A stretch of DNA of 64,000 bases from Sinorhizobium arboris LMG 14919 (GCF_000427465.1 NZ_ATYB01000014.1:1015570-1079569); one strand, 5' to 3'. Positions 29,334 through 40,091 are shown, numbered from the stretch's first letter. Translations and numbers: made by a program. The notes: generated by a model not told the origin, from the sequence alone.

Positions 29334-30626
29334 ATGGTCCGCCCGGTCATGCCCTTCCGATTTGTCCACACTGCAGACCTCCATCTCGATTCGCCTTTGC
29401 GCAGCCTGGCACTCCGGAATGCGGAGCTCGCCGGCCTCGTTCGAAGTGCGACGCGCAATGCGCTCGTCCGTATCGTCGACCTCTGCATTGCCGAAAGCGT
29501 CGATGCGCTTTTGATCGCCGGCGATCTCTATGATGGCAGTCAGACTTCCATGAACACGGCGCTGTTCCTGGCGGGCGAGCTTCGGCGCCTCGACGAGGCC
29601 GGCATCCGGACGTTCATCATTCGCGGCAATCACGATTCCCAGTCGCAGGTGACCCGCGAGCTCACCTTGCCGCCTTCGGTGCATGTCTTTTCCGGCCGGA
29701 GCAGGGCGGTCCATGCAAAGACGCTCGCGAACGGCCGCACGGTACACATCCACGGCGTCAGCTTTGCCGATCCGCACGCGCCGGAAAGCCTGTTGCCCCA
29801 GTTCCATCCGCCGGTCGCCGGCGGCATCAATATCGGCATGCTGCATACCAGCCTCTCGGGATCCGCAGCCCACGATCCTTACGCGCCGTGCAGCGTCGCC
29901 GACCTTCAGCGGCACGGTTTCGATTACTGGGCGCTCGGCCATGTCCATCAGCGGCAGGTGCACTGCGAGAAGCCCTGCATCGTCATGGCCGGCATGCCGC
30001 AGGGCCGCGACATCAACGAAGCGGGGACGAAGGGCGTCACGGTCGTGACGATCGACGATGACGGGCTGGTTGCGCTGGAAGAAAGGCCGACGAGCACCGC
30101 GGCGTTCGAGCGACACGACATCGACGTGAGCGGGATTGCGGACTGGCGCGACATGCTGGACGCGGTGGGCCGCGAACTGACCCTCCTTCGAAAGACCATG
30201 GCGGCGGACAATCTGATCCTGAGATTGACGCTGGCCGGCGCGACGCCGCTTGCATGGCGCTTCAGGCGGGACTCGGATCTCCTGCAGGCGGAGATCGTCA
30301 ATATTGCGGCCGGGATCGGCGGATGCTGGATCGAGAACACGGAGTTAAGCTGTCACCCGCCCGGCAATGCGGAGCGAAGTGCGGCCGACCCGACCGGCGA
30401 ACTGGCGGCACTCGTCGAAAACGACGTTCTGCCCTCCTTCGGCTTTCGCGCCGAACTGAACGGCGTTGCCAAGGAGCTCCTGCAGCAATTGCCGCCTGAA
30501 CTCAGGCATGTGCTGGCGAGCGACGAAGAGACGCTGGAGCGGCTGGCGCTGGAGGCAGCGCTTGCGGGGAGTGCGGACGTGCTGGCGCATCTTCATGGAC
30601 GTGCCAGCGCCGGAGGCACCGACTGA
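29334..30626 (+). CDS. SbcD/Mre11-like exonuclease subunit (YhaO family)
   Basis: A 430-residue calcineurin-like nuclease. Motifs are FVHTADLHLDSPL (Asp/His), IAGDLYDGSQTS (Asp), IRGNHDSQS (Asn-His-Asp), MLHTSLSG and WALGHVHQRQV (His pair). This is the DNA repair exonuclease group (YhaO) that pairs with a coiled-coil ATPase. The partner gene starts at the last base of this one's stop codon (TGATG), so the two are translationally coupled. An alternative ATG lies five codons downstream. It likely acts on DNA ends in the cytoplasm, inferred from family. Confidence 0.88.
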   Translation: MVRPVMPFRFVHTADLHLDSPLRSLALRNAELAGLVRSATRNALVRIVDLCIAESVDALLIAGDLYDGSQTSMNTALFLAGELRRLDEAGIRTFIIRGNHDSQSQVTRELTLPPSVHVFSGRSRAVHAKTLANGRTVHIHGVSFADPHAPESLLPQFHPPVAGGINIGMLHTSLSGSAAHDPYAPCSVADLQRHGFDYWALGHVHQRQVHCEKPCIVMAGMPQGRDINEAGTKGVTVVTIDDDGLVALEERPTSTAAFERHDIDVSGIADWRDMLDAVGRELTLLRKTMAADNLILRLTLAGATPLAWRFRRDSDLLQAEIVNIAAGIGGCWIENTELSCHPPGNAERSAADPTGELAALVENDVLPSFGFRAELNGVAKELLQQLPPELRHVLASDEETLERLALEAALAGSADVLAHLHGRASAGGTD

Positions 30627-33600
30627 TGCGGCTTCAGCGGCTGGACCTCGTCCGCTACGGCAAATTCACGGACCGGCATCTCGATTTCGGCGAGGCGAAA
30701 CCGGGCGAGCCGGATTTTCATCTCATCTACGGCCCGAACGAGGCAGGCAAGTCCACCCTCTTCGCCGGCTTTCTCGATCTGATCTTCGGCATCGAACGTT
30801 CGAGCCCCTATGGCTTCCTGCATCCCTATCAGGCGATGCGGATCGGCGGCATCGTCGCGGCCGGCAACCGCCTGCACCACGCCTACCGCATCAAGCGCAA
30901 CGCCAACAGCCTGATCGGTCCCGACGAGCAGCCTCTGCCCGACGGCCTGTTTTCCACGGCCCTTGGCTCCATCGACCGGGCAACCTACGGCACGATGTTC
31001 TCGCTCGACGACGACAGCATCGAAGAGGGCGGGGAAGCCATACTGAAGAGCGAGGGCGAACTCGGGTCCCTCCTGTTTTCCGCGAGTTCCGGTTTGCCGG
31101 ACAGCACCGCCGTGCTTGCCGGCCTTCGAGCCGAAGCGGATTCCTTCTTCCGCCCGCAGGCGCGCAAGCACCGGCTTGCCGAACTGAAGGCGGAGCTCGA
31201 TGCGCTGAAAGCGGAGAGGAACGCGATCGACGTGAATGCGCGCGAATATGCCGCGCTTCGCAAAGCCCTGGCGAGCATGCGCGCACGCCACGAAACGGCC
31301 GCGAGGCTGCGCAACGAGTTGCGCGCCGACCGGGACCGGATGCGCGCTCAGCGCGACGCCCTGCCGCTTCTCGCGCGGCTTCGCGGCCTGCGGCAGGAGC
31401 TTGCCGGGCGGGACCCGTTGCCGGTGCCGCCGGCCGAGTGGCAGGAGGAATTGCCGGTTCTTCGCCGGCGCGATGCGGAGATCGCCGCGCGGCTCCGACA
31501 ATTGCACGAGGAACTGACCCGCCGGCGCGAAGAGCTTGCCGGTCTGCCTCGCGACGAGCAAGCGCTCGCGATCGCGGAACGGTTCGGGTCTCTGCGTGAA
31601 ACCGCCCTCGAAGCCCGCTATCTCACCGCCGACCGCGACATGCCCGCTCGTCTGGAGGAACTCGCTAAGACGGCCGCCGAGATCGATGCCTGCCTGGTCC
31701 GCCTGGGCGAAGCGGGGAATCCCGACGTAGCCTCGCTCCTGCTGCCGGCGGCGCGCGCCGTCCGCCTGCAGGATCTGGTGCGCCGGCACGCAAGCCTCTC
31801 GGAAAGGCTGGCGTCGGCGCGTGAGGAGATGGAAACCGCGGAAGGGGACCACGGCGAGGCCGAGCGCGAAGTCGCACGGCTGAAGGAAGGGGCGGCCGAC
31901 CCGGCGTTCCTTGCCGAGCGCGTACATCTCTTCCGGCAGAGCGATTGCCTGTTGCGCCAGCGGTCGTCGGCAAGGGAGATCGACCGGCTCGAGGCGGCGA
32001 TTTGCGACAGACTGGATGAATTGCGGCCTTTCGCCGGTACGATCGACGATCTGGCCGCACTTCCCGCTCCGGCGCCAGCCGTCGTGGAAGCGTGGCGGTC
32101 CGAGGAGACCGCCGAGGCGGAGCGGCGCTTGCGCCTCGGCGACCGGATCGCCGATGAAGGCGAGCGCCAGGCCGGAGACGAGGCGCGCCTTGCCGCGATT
32201 GCGGCCAATGGCGGCGTGGTGGATGACGCGACCGTCTGCGAGTTGAGGCGGCGCCGCGATACAGCCTGGCAGCAGCACCGTGCCGATCTCGGCGAGCAGA
32301 CGGCGATCGCATTCGAGGCGGCGCAGAACGAGCACGATGCGGCCACGGCGCTTCGGCTTGCCCAGGCGGAGCGCGTGGCCGAGATGCGCAGCCTGACGCT
32401 TGCGATCACCGAGCGGCGTGCCCGCCTGCAGGCGCTGGACGCGCAAAGAAAAGCGGCGGAGGAGCAGCGGCAGAGGCTGAGCGCCACGATCGGCACCACC
32501 GCACGCGCCTGTGGTTTGCCCTTTACAACGGGGCTGCCGCAACTGGAGGCTTGGCTTGCGGCCCGCACGTCCGCGCTCGAATTGCGCGTGGATCTGCGTG
32601 CGGCGCTGAAGGAGCGCGACCGGGCGTTCGTCGAAGAGAAGGCGGCGGTCTGCAGCCTCCGGGCGGAGCTGGCGCGGTTCGGAACGACCGATGCGCTGCC
32701 GGAGCGGCTCGACGCGTTGCTCGCGGTGGCCGAACTTGTCTCCTCCCGCGTTGAGGCCGCGTCCGCGGCTTACCGGAACGCCGTGGTACAGCTGCAGCGC
32801 GCCTCGGAGGCGCTCGCAAAGCGGCAAGCCGTATTTGCGTCGGCCCAGACCGGTATGGCGTCGTGGTGCGGGGAATGGGACGAAGCGCTCGCCGGGACGT
32901 GGCTCGCCAAACAGGAGCGGCCGCTGCCGCAGGAAATCGGTCCCGTGCTCGCCATGCTTCAGGATCTCGACAAGCTGACGCAGAAGAAGGCGGAGCTCGA
33001 CCATCGGGTAACGGGCATGCGCAGGGATCAGGCGGCCTTTACGGAAAGCGTGGTGGGCCTGGCTGCCGCGCTGGGCGAAGGACAGGCCGGCGATGTCCTC
33101 ATGCTCTTTTCTTCGGTGCGCGACCGCGTTGCCGTCGCACTTCAGAAGGAGGAGCGGCGCCTGGCGCTTGAGGGCAATATCGAGCGCATGGAGGAGAGTC
33201 TGGACTCGCTGTGCGCCGAGGAGAGACTCCACGCCGCCAACAGGCAGAGGATTCTCGACTTCTTCGACAGCCGGACTCTCGACGAAGCGGCCGCTTGCCT
33301 GGAAGCCACCCGCGAGGAGCAGCGGCTGCGGCAGAGATGCTCGGAAATGGAAAGCGATCTGGCCGCGCGGCTCGGCGTCGCGACCGCGGCCGAGGCCGAA
33401 GCGCTGCTTGCCGAACTCGACGACCGGGAGCTCGGCCTGGAACTTGCGCGGCTGGAGGAGGCGATCGAGGCCTCCGACCGGGATGTCAGCGAGCTGCACG
33501 CCGATGTCAGGACCCGGGAGAGGGCGCTTGCCGCGGTCGAGGGCGGCGACCGGGTGGCGGAGCTCGAACAGCGCCGCCGCACGCTGCTTCTCGACATCGA

Positions 33601-34084
33601 GAACAAGGCGATCGGCTATCTCCGGCTGCGCGCGGGCGTGATCGCCGCCGAACAGGCGCTCAGGCTGTTTCGCGAGCGCCACCGCAGCGCCATGATGCAG
33701 CGCGCCTCGCGAACCTTCATGCATATCAGCGGCGGCGAATATTCCGGTCTCTCGACGCAAGCCGACAAGGGCCAGGAATTCCTCATCGCAAATACCGCCG
33801 CCGGCGGATCGAAGCTCGCCCGCGACCTTTCAAAGGGCACGCGCTTCCAGCTTTATCTCGCGCTCAGGATCGCCGGCTACCACGAGGTCGCGGCGACGCG
33901 GGAAACGCTGCCCTTCATCGCCGACGACATCATGGAAACCTTCGACGACGGCCGCGCCGGCCGCGCCTTCGAGCTGATGGCGGAAATGGCCGATGTCGGG
34001 CAGGTGATCTATCTGACCCACCACGAGCATCTTTGCGACATTGCGCGGAGCGCCTGCCCGGGCGTGACGATCCACCGGTTGTAG
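30626..34084 (+). CDS. SbcC/Rad50-like ATPase with long coiled coils (YhaN family)
   Basis: A 1152-residue SMC-type ATPase. The N-terminal Walker A is [20 protein letters not shown]. Long Glu/Arg/Ala-rich coiled coils run from about residue 170 to 1000. The C-terminal lobe carries [20 protein letters not shown] (signature region) and the Walker [18 protein letters not shown]. With the YhaO-like nuclease it would form an Mre11-Rad50-type complex on DNA ends. The 1-base overlap with the nuclease gene supports obligate pairing. Confidence 0.9.
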   Translation: MRLQRLDLVRYGKFTDRHLDFGEAKPGEPDFHLIYGPNEAGKSTLFAGFLDLIFGIERSSPYGFLHPYQAMRIGGIVAAGNRLHHAYRIKRNANSLIGPDEQPLPDGLFSTALGSIDRATYGTMFSLDDDSIEEGGEAILKSEGELGSLLFSASSGLPDSTAVLAGLRAEADSFFRPQARKHRLAELKAELDALKAERNAIDVNAREYAALRKALASMRARHETAARLRNELRADRDRMRAQRDALPLLARLRGLRQELAGRDPLPVPPAEWQEELPVLRRRDAEIAARLRQLHEELTRRREELAGLPRDEQALAIAERFGSLRETALEARYLTADRDMPARLEELAKTAAEIDACLVRLGEAGNPDVASLLLPAARAVRLQDLVRRHASLSERLASAREEMETAEGDHGEAEREVARLKEGAADPAFLAERVHLFRQSDCLLRQRSSAREIDRLEAAICDRLDELRPFAGTIDDLAALPAPAPAVVEAWRSEETAEAERRLRLGDRIADEGERQAGDEARLAAIAANGGVVDDATVCELRRRRDTAWQQHRADLGEQTAIAFEAAQNEHDAATALRLAQAERVAEMRSLTLAITERRARLQALDAQRKAAEEQRQRLSATIGTTARACGLPFTTGLPQLEAWLAARTSALELRVDLRAALKERDRAFVEEKAAVCSLRAELARFGTTDALPERLDALLAVAELVSSRVEAASAAYRNAVVQLQRASEALAKRQAVFASAQTGMASWCGEWDEALAGTWLAKQERPLPQEIGPVLAMLQDLDKLTQKKAELDHRVTGMRRDQAAFTESVVGLAAALGEGQAGDVLMLFSSVRDRVAVALQKEERRLALEGNIERMEESLDSLCAEERLHAANRQRILDFFDSRTLDEAAACLEATREEQRLRQRCSEMESDLAARLGVATAAEAEALLAELDDRELGLELARLEEAIEASDRDVSELHADVRTRERALAAVEGGDRVAELEQRRRTLLLDIENKAIGYLRLRAGVIAAEQALRLFRERHRSAMMQRASRTFMHISGGEYSGLSTQADKGQEFLIANTAAGGSKLARDLSKGTRFQLYLALRIAGYHEVAATRETLPFIADDIMETFDDGRAGRAFELMAEMADVGQVIYLTHHEHLCDIARSACPGVTIHRL

Positions 34085-34172
34085 CCGCTTGGCGGAAAGA
34101 GGTAAGCTGCATGCGCCTTGCTCCTGCATCACCCGTCGGCTGGCCCGGCGAAGTCCCTCAAAGGAGGCTCCA

Positions 34173-34571
<399 letters not shown>

Positions 34572-34676
34572 GGGCTTATCCGGTCGTACGTGACGGTGTC
34601 GAAGGCCCTGTGCTTATCCACGGTTACGGCCGGCGGGGTAACGGAGCTGCTGCGCCGGTGTTTTCGATACGTGGCA

Positions 34677-34838
34677 GCCCCTCATCCCGCTGCCGCGACC
34701 TTCTCCCCGTTCTGACGGGGAGAAGGGGCAAGCCTCGGGCCCACCACCCATTCTTGAGCGGCTGAGGGCAGAGGGACGCCGCGAGTCCCCTTCGCCCCGC
34801 TTGCGGGGAGAAGGTGGCCGGCAGGCCGGATGAGGGGC
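34677..34838. repeat. RIME-like rhizobial intergenic mosaic element
   Basis: The element is bounded by inverted GCCCCTCATC / GATGAGGGGC ends. It contains two hairpins. One is a perfect 12-bp stem, CCTTCTCCCCGT/ACGGGGAGAAGG, at 34699-34726. The other is nearly perfect, CCTTCGCCCCGC/GCGGGGAGAAGG, at 34789-34814. This is the layout of the dispersed intergenic mosaic elements known in Rhizobiaceae. It fills the gap between two convergent genes and shows no coding potential. Confidence 0.75.
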
Positions 34839-34872
34839 GATGAAACCAGCCGCTCCATTGTCTCCCGGCAGG

Positions 34873-36348
34873 TCACCTCTCGCCCATCGCCTGCGATGCG
34901 ACTTCTGCGATGGGCGAGAACAGATATTCCAATATTCGCCGCTTTCCGGTTTTGATCTCCACCGTGACGGCCATGCCGGGTTTCAGCGGCATCACGCGGC
35001 CATCGACGGTGATTGTGGTCCGGCTCGGGCGCACGGTGACGGAAAATACGAGGTTCTGCATGCGCTGGGCATTGCCGATCGGGACCAGGCTTTCGATTTC
35101 CTTCGCCGCAGCCCCTTCGATCTGTTGCGCGTCCGGCTCCGGAATGGCGTCCGTCGCGACATGGACGACCTTGCCTTCGACAATGCCGTACCGGGTGAAC
35201 GGGAATGCCTCGATCTTAATCACCGCGGGCATGCCCGCGGCGACGAAGCCGATATCCCGGTTGGGGAGATAGGCCTCGATCTCGATCGGTCCGCCGACGG
35301 GCACCACGCGCATCAGTTCGGTGCCCGACGTGACGATCTGGCCGACAGTGGTGATCGCCGACGCCTGCACGGTTCCTGTAATCAGGCTGCGAATCTTCAT
35401 GGAATGCAGGCGGGCCGTGGCTTTTCGTAACAGCTGTTCCTGCTCGTCCGCCCGCCGGGCGACATCGGCACGCTGGCGGGCATTCTCGGCGACGAAGCCC
35501 CGGATCGCGCTTGCCTGCTCGGCGGCTAGCACCTGCAGACCTGTTTCGGCTTCGGCCGCTTGCCCGACCATTACCGTCAGTTCGGCTTCGGCGCGTTGCG
35601 ACACTTCGGCGGCATTGATGACGTCCGCCTTGGATCCGGATTGGGAGTGAAGCAATGATGTTCGCATCGCCACGCGTTCGCCGAGCGTCGAAACCAAGGT
35701 GCGCTGAGCTTTGATGGTCGAAGACAGGCGAGCCATCTCCGCCTGTTTCTGCTTCTTCTGCGCGCGAATTCGATCGAAGACGGAAACGAGTTCGGAGACA
35801 TCGGCGTCGAGGACAGCCTGCTCGCGGCGCCGGATCGGCACGGGGATTTCCGCCGGGAAAGCGATTTCGGTTGCCAGCTTTCGCGACGGCACGGCTTCGC
35901 TGCCATCGCCGAGTTCAGCGGCGAGCGCAAGCGCCCGGTCGCGGCGCAAGATCTCGGCCTTTAGCGCGGCCAGGCCGATGGACAGCATCTCCGACTCGGC
36001 ACGCAGTTCGGTGTCGTCGAGGTCGACGAGGAGGTCACCGGCCTTTACTTCCTGGCCATTGACGACGGGAACCGACCGGACCTTTCCGGCCTCCAGAGTT
36101 TGCACGATTTTTACGCGGCCGAGCGGCTGAATTTTTCCTTGCGAGGTCGCGACGATGTCGAAGGTCCCGATCCAGCTCCATAGGAGTGCGCCGGTCGCGA
36201 GCGTGCACAGAAGCCAGATCAGCGATGCCCGGACCGGGGAAGGCGGTGTCTCGAGGATTTCGAGCGCTGCCGGCAGGAACTCCGCGTCCGCCCGTTGCCG
36301 GCGTTGTTTGCCGCCAGACCGTTTCCAAAGCAATGACGGGAGCGTCAT
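34873..36348 (-). CDS. Type I secretion membrane fusion protein (HlyD family)
   Basis: A 491-residue adaptor. After a cytoplasmic N terminus there is one membrane helix (about 42-62, LIWLLCTLATGALLWSWIG). Then come the first lipoyl half (GKIQPLGRVKIVQTLEAGKV), a long periplasmic coiled coil (about 110-310), and a second lipoyl half and beta-barrel domain. It links the inner-membrane ABC exporter to a TolC-type outer membrane channel, which is not encoded nearby. Its ATG overlaps the exporter stop by 4 bases (ATGA), so the two are coupled. The secreted protein gene upstream is the likely cargo. Confidence 0.92.
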   Translation of the reverse strand: MTLPSLLWKRSGGKQRRQRADAEFLPAALEILETPPSPVRASLIWLLCTLATGALLWSWIGTFDIVATSQGKIQPLGRVKIVQTLEAGKVRSVPVVNGQEVKAGDLLVDLDDTELRAESEMLSIGLAALKAEILRRDRALALAAELGDGSEAVPSRKLATEIAFPAEIPVPIRRREQAVLDADVSELVSVFDRIRAQKKQKQAEMARLSSTIKAQRTLVSTLGERVAMRTSLLHSQSGSKADVINAAEVSQRAEAELTVMVGQAAEAETGLQVLAAEQASAIRGFVAENARQRADVARRADEQEQLLRKATARLHSMKIRSLITGTVQASAITTVGQIVTSGTELMRVVPVGGPIEIEAYLPNRDIGFVAAGMPAVIKIEAFPFTRYGIVEGKVVHVATDAIPEPDAQQIEGAAAKEIESLVPIGNAQRMQNLVFSVTVRPSRTTITVDGRVMPLKPGMAVTVEIKTGKRRILEYLFSPIAEVASQAMGER

Positions 36349-38522
36349 GCCTGCACCGCCCCCGTCTGGAGATGCCAGAGATGCGCGTATAGGCCGTTCG
36401 GCCGGGAAAGCAGCGCCTCGTGCGAGCCTTCCTCGATGAGGCGACCGTCCTTCATGCCGATGATGCGGTCACAATGCCGCACGGTTGCGAGGCGGTGCGC
36501 GATGATGATCACGGTACGGCCCTTCACGATCTCGCGCATATTGGCGAGAATGATCCGCTCGCTTTCGTAGTCGAGCGCGCTCGTCGCCTCGTCGAGTATG
36601 AGGATCGGCGGATTGGTCGCAAGCGCCCGCGCGATCGCCAACCGTTGCCGCTGTCCGCCGGAGAGGTTGGCGCCGCGCTCCTCGATTTGCGTGTCGTAGC
36701 CGCGGGGGAGCTTCGCAATGAACTCGTCCGCCCCCGACAGCCGGGCCACCCGCATGACGGCCTCGCGCGGCATCGCCGGATTGGCGAGCGCAATATTGTC
36801 GTGGATCGAGCGGTTGAACAGCATGTTCTCCTGCAGCACGACGCCGATGCTGGCGCGCAGCCATGCCGGATCGACCTGGGCGATATCGTTGCCGTCGACG
36901 AAGACCTGGCCGGATTGGGGAATGTAGAAGCGCTGTACCAGCTTCGTCAGCGTCGACTTGCCGGACCCCGATGGCCCGACGATGCCGACGACTTCGCCGG
37001 GCCGAACCGCAAGCGTCACGTCCTTCAACACGTCGGCAGCATTGTGCGAATAGCGGAAGCTGACCGATTTGAAGGCGATCGCACCGCGCGGCGGCGGCAG
37101 GGTAACGGCGGCGGCCGGGCGTGGCTCCGCCGGCGCGTTGAGAATATCGGCGAGCCGGGCAACGGAGACCTGGACCTGCTGGAAGTCCTGCCACAGCTGC
37201 GAAAGCCTGAGGATCGGCTGCGACACCTGGCCGGCGATCATGTTGAAGGCGACGAGCGCGCCCACCGTCAGCTGACCGTCGATCACGGCCTGCGCGCCGA
37301 ACAGCAGCAGCGCGGCGCTCGTGACCTTGCTGACATACTGGATCGCGTTCTGTCCCTTGGCGGCGAGCATGGTCGCCAGGAAAGAGGATTTCACATAGGC
37401 CGCGAGCCGCTCTTCCCAGTCGGCCGATACCACGGGCTCGACCGCCGCCGCCTTCAGGGTCTGTGCGCCGACCACCGATTCGACCAGCAATTGCTGGCTC
37501 CAGGCGCCGCGGTTGAACTTCTCGTCGATACGCTCCTTGAGGAACGGCCGCACGAGGAAGCCGATGGCCAGGTAGAAGGGGATGGAAGCCACGACGATCC
37601 AGGCAAGCGTCGCGGAATAGCAGAAGAGCACGAAGATGAAGACGAAGGTGAAGACGAGGTCGAGGCCCGAGAACAGGCCCTGTCCCGTCAGGAAGGCGCG
37701 GATCGTCTCCAGTTCGCGGATTCGCGCCACGGTCTGTCCCGTCGGTCGCCGTTCGAAATAGTCGAGCGGCAGGCTGAGGAGGTGCCGGAACAGCCGCCGG
37801 CCGAGCTCCACGTCGATACGGTTGGTGGTGTGGGACAGGGCATAGGTGCGCAGATACTGGAGCACCACGTCGAAGAGGCCGACGATGGCAAGCCCCGCCA
37901 CGAGCACGATCAGCGTCGAGTAGCTCCGGTGCGCCAGCACCTTGTCGACCACGACCTGGAAAAACAAGGGCGTAATCAGCGCGAAGAGCTGCACGAAAAG
38001 CGACGCGACAAGCACATGCGCGAATGCGCGGCGGTAGCGCCAGATCGAGGGCAGGAACCAGCGGAAGCCGAAGTCTGCGGGGTTCACTCCCGGTCCGCCG
38101 AAGCGGCGCTGAACCAGAATGAAGCGTACCTTCGTAAGCCGGAGCAGGTCGGCCGCATCGACCTCGCGGCTCGTGAAATCCAGCGGATCGACGAGCCGGT
38201 AGCGTCCTTCGCCGGACCTGCCGCCGAAGATTGCGTAGGAACGATCGGCAAGGCAGGCGATCGCCGGCACCGGCATCGTCGCAAGACGGCCCGCCGCTGC
38301 AACGATCGGGCGGGCCTTGAGGCCGATCACCCGCGCCGCCCGCAGCAGGTCGTCCTCTCCTGCATCGGCAGTGAGCGCCAGTTGCCGGGAAAGCGAAGGG
38401 GCATTGGCGGTAAGCCTGTAATAGCCGGCGACGGCGCACAGGGCGGAGAGTCCGCTGTCGCCCTGCGGCCGGTCTTGAATGCGACCGTCCTCGCTGCGCG
38501 GCGGTGTCATTATCAGAGACAT
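36345..38522 (-). CDS. Type I secretion ABC transporter with inactive C39-like domain (HlyB type)
   Basis: About 725 residues. The N-terminal C39-peptidase-like domain (about 15-130) reads GDSGLSALCAVAGYYR, with Ser where peptidases have the catalytic Cys (DCG), so it should bind but not cleave cargo, as in HlyB. A six-helix membrane domain (about 150-430) follows, then the ATPase with Walker A GPSGSGKST, signature LSGGQRQRLAIARAL and Walker B ILILDEATSALD. It exports unfolded proteins carrying C-terminal signals. The start is chosen at MSLIMTPPRS; no strong ribosome-binding site is visible, so 38510 or 38549 remain possible. Confidence 0.92.
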   Translation of the reverse strand: MSLIMTPPRSEDGRIQDRPQGDSGLSALCAVAGYYRLTANAPSLSRQLALTADAGEDDLLRAARVIGLKARPIVAAAGRLATMPVPAIACLADRSYAIFGGRSGEGRYRLVDPLDFTSREVDAADLLRLTKVRFILVQRRFGGPGVNPADFGFRWFLPSIWRYRRAFAHVLVASLFVQLFALITPLFFQVVVDKVLAHRSYSTLIVLVAGLAIVGLFDVVLQYLRTYALSHTTNRIDVELGRRLFRHLLSLPLDYFERRPTGQTVARIRELETIRAFLTGQGLFSGLDLVFTFVFIFVLFCYSATLAWIVVASIPFYLAIGFLVRPFLKERIDEKFNRGAWSQQLLVESVVGAQTLKAAAVEPVVSADWEERLAAYVKSSFLATMLAAKGQNAIQYVSKVTSAALLLFGAQAVIDGQLTVGALVAFNMIAGQVSQPILRLSQLWQDFQQVQVSVARLADILNAPAEPRPAAAVTLPPPRGAIAFKSVSFRYSHNAADVLKDVTLAVRPGEVVGIVGPSGSGKSTLTKLVQRFYIPQSGQVFVDGNDIAQVDPAWLRASIGVVLQENMLFNRSIHDNIALANPAMPREAVMRVARLSGADEFIAKLPRGYDTQIEERGANLSGGQRQRLAIARALATNPPILILDEATSALDYESERIILANMREIVKGRTVIIIAHRLATVRHCDRIIGMKDGRLIEEGSHEALLSRPNGLYAHLWHLQTGAVQA

Positions 38523-38578
38523 GTGTATTCGGCACTCGGCCCCGAACACGTCATGTGAGGGGGCAAATCCTGCAAGAG

Positions 38579-38615
38579 CGGTTCTCCCGCGAACCGCGAA
38601 GGGGCGGGAGAACCG
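38579..38615 (-). terminator. Hairpin between the secreted protein gene and the exporter gene
   Basis: Perfect 12-bp stem CGGTTCTCCCGC/GCGGGAGAACCG with a 13-base loop. There is no good T-tract, so it may attenuate rather than terminate, keeping exporter expression lower than cargo. Confidence 0.5.
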
Positions 38616-38624
38616 ATGGTGCGA

Positions 38625-40091
38625 TCAGGCGACCTGACCGTTCAGCTGGGACGGGCGGTAGGCGAGCGTGGTGTCCGCCACCAGCCGGGTGCTGCCGTCG
38701 GCCATCGTCATAGTGGCCGTTCCGGTGATCATCGATCCGTCCTCGAAGGCCTTTGCCCCATCCGTCGAAGGCATGAGGTTCACCAGCCGGATGCCTGCCT
38801 CCGGCATGGTCGACAGTTCTCCTGATTCCGTGATGCCGTTCTGGTTGTGATCCTGCCAGACGCGGAACTCGTTCCAGCGCGCATCCTGCATGTCGAGGAC
38901 ATTGTCGCGGTTGGTGTCGAACACCAGCCTCAGCCCTTCCATGTCGGAAGTGACGCTGTCGTCCTCGACCCAGGAGGCGAAGGCGAGTTCTCGCGCCTGG
39001 TCGATGAGGCCGTCAGAGCCGGACTCGCCGTTTGCTGCCAGGTCTATGGTAAGAATGCCGTCCTCCGGTCCGAACCAGGCGGTACCATCGCGCATGCCGT
39101 CGCCGTCCCAGTCGAAGGCGGGGCCGTCAGCGGCAGATGGATCGAAGGGGCGAAGGTCGATGTGATCGTCGCCGTTCAGGTCGAGCAGGACGGGTGGTTT
39201 TCCCCGCGTAATCCTGCCGTCGTCCCAATATGTGTTAACATCACGGGTCGAGCTCGGGCTGTCATTTGTTGCCCGATATTCTTCAGTATATTTTGACCAT
39301 GTTTTCGAGTCGTCGAAGTCATATGTTGTGTAAATAACGTAACTGAACCAACCGCGTTCGATTTGTCGTGTTTGTTGTCCTGCGGAATTGTAGTATTTTT
39401 CGGTGCTTTTAAAGCCGTCATACAGCGTTGTAAGTTTTGATTTATCATCATACCACCAGGATTGCTGGGTGATGGTCCCCGATGCATTGCTGATCTCGCT
39501 GTGTTGACTCCAGTTCTGCGCATTCGCCACATCGTAAGTCGTCGTTTCCTTCGACCCGTCGTCATTCGTCTGAACCTGCGTCGTCATCTTGCCGGCGGCA
39601 TCGAAGTTCTGGACGATGGTGGTCCATGTCTGCGTCTTGCCGGGATCGTATTTCGTCGTCACCCGCGTCTTGCCGTCATCCAGATACGACCGCTGCGTCA
39701 GCGCCCCGGAGGCATCGTTCCAATCCGTCTGCTGCCACCACGCCTTGGTGTCGGCCAGATCGTACCAGTCCGTCTGTTTGGTGCCGTCGTCGTTGGTCTG
39801 GACCTGTTTCGTCAGCTTGCCCGCCGCATCCAGGTATTGCGTGAGGCTTGAATAGCTTTTCTTTTTCGCGGCGTCGTAGAAGGTGACGGTCTTGGTTTTG
39901 TCATCGTTGAGATAGGTCCTCTGCGTCAAGGCGCCGGCTGCATCGTTGAAGCGTTTTGCCGCGGCAGTCACCCGGTTCGATCGTCCCTCGCCACTTCGGC
40001 CAGGATCGTCCATCCCTGAGAAGAATTCCGAGCCTATGGACGTATGGCTGAAGACGTGCGTCGATGGTTCTAGCCGGCGCTGATTATCCAC
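38625..40091 (-). CDS. Candidate T1SS-secreted protein: six ~38-residue repeats plus calcium-loop domain
   Basis: A 488-residue protein with no signal peptide. Residues 48-275 hold six repeats of about 38 residues. The first four alternate in two versions, A-B-A-B (A: GALTQRTYLNDDKTK; B: GKLTKQVQTNDDG), showing a 76-residue duplication. Residues 299-440 form a calcium-type domain with Asp-rich loops (LDLNGDDHIDL, DWDGDGMRDGTAWFG, DTNRDNVLD, DHNQNGITESGEL), as in many large exported rhizobial proteins. Classical RTX nonapeptides are absent. The GTG start has GGAAG six bases upstream. The adjacent downstream T1SS genes make it the probable cargo. Activity is unknown; toxin, adhesin or matrix protein are all possible. 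Confidence 0.75.
   Translation of the reverse strand: MDNQRRLEPSTHVFSHTSIGSEFFSGMDDPGRSGEGRSNRVTAAAKRFNDAAGALTQRTYLNDDKTKTVTFYDAAKKKSYSSLTQYLDAAGKLTKQVQTNDDGTKQTDWYDLADTKAWWQQTDWNDASGALTQRSYLDDGKTRVTTKYDPGKTQTWTTIVQNFDAAGKMTTQVQTNDDGSKETTTYDVANAQNWSQHSEISNASGTITQQSWWYDDKSKLTTLYDGFKSTEKYYNSAGQQTRQIERGWFSYVIYTTYDFDDSKTWSKYTEEYRATNDSPSSTRDVNTYWDDGRITRGKPPVLLDLNGDDHIDLRPFDPSAADGPAFDWDGDGMRDGTAWFGPEDGILTIDLAANGESGSDGLIDQARELAFASWVEDDSVTSDMEGLRLVFDTNRDNVLDMQDARWNEFRVWQDHNQNGITESGELSTMPEAGIRLVNLMPSTDGAKAFEDGSMITGTATMTMADGSTRLVADTTLAYRPSQLNGQVA

Noticed and set aside
30593..33760. A 1055-codon minus-strand frame opposite the YhaN-like gene
   Set aside because: Antisense shadow; the plus strand has complete Walker motifs and coupling to the nuclease gene.
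36420..38558. A 712-codon plus-strand frame opposite the ABC transporter gene
   Set aside because: It mirrors the transporter gene, has no recognisable domain and is His/Arg/Asp-rich as expected for an antisense shadow in GC-rich DNA.
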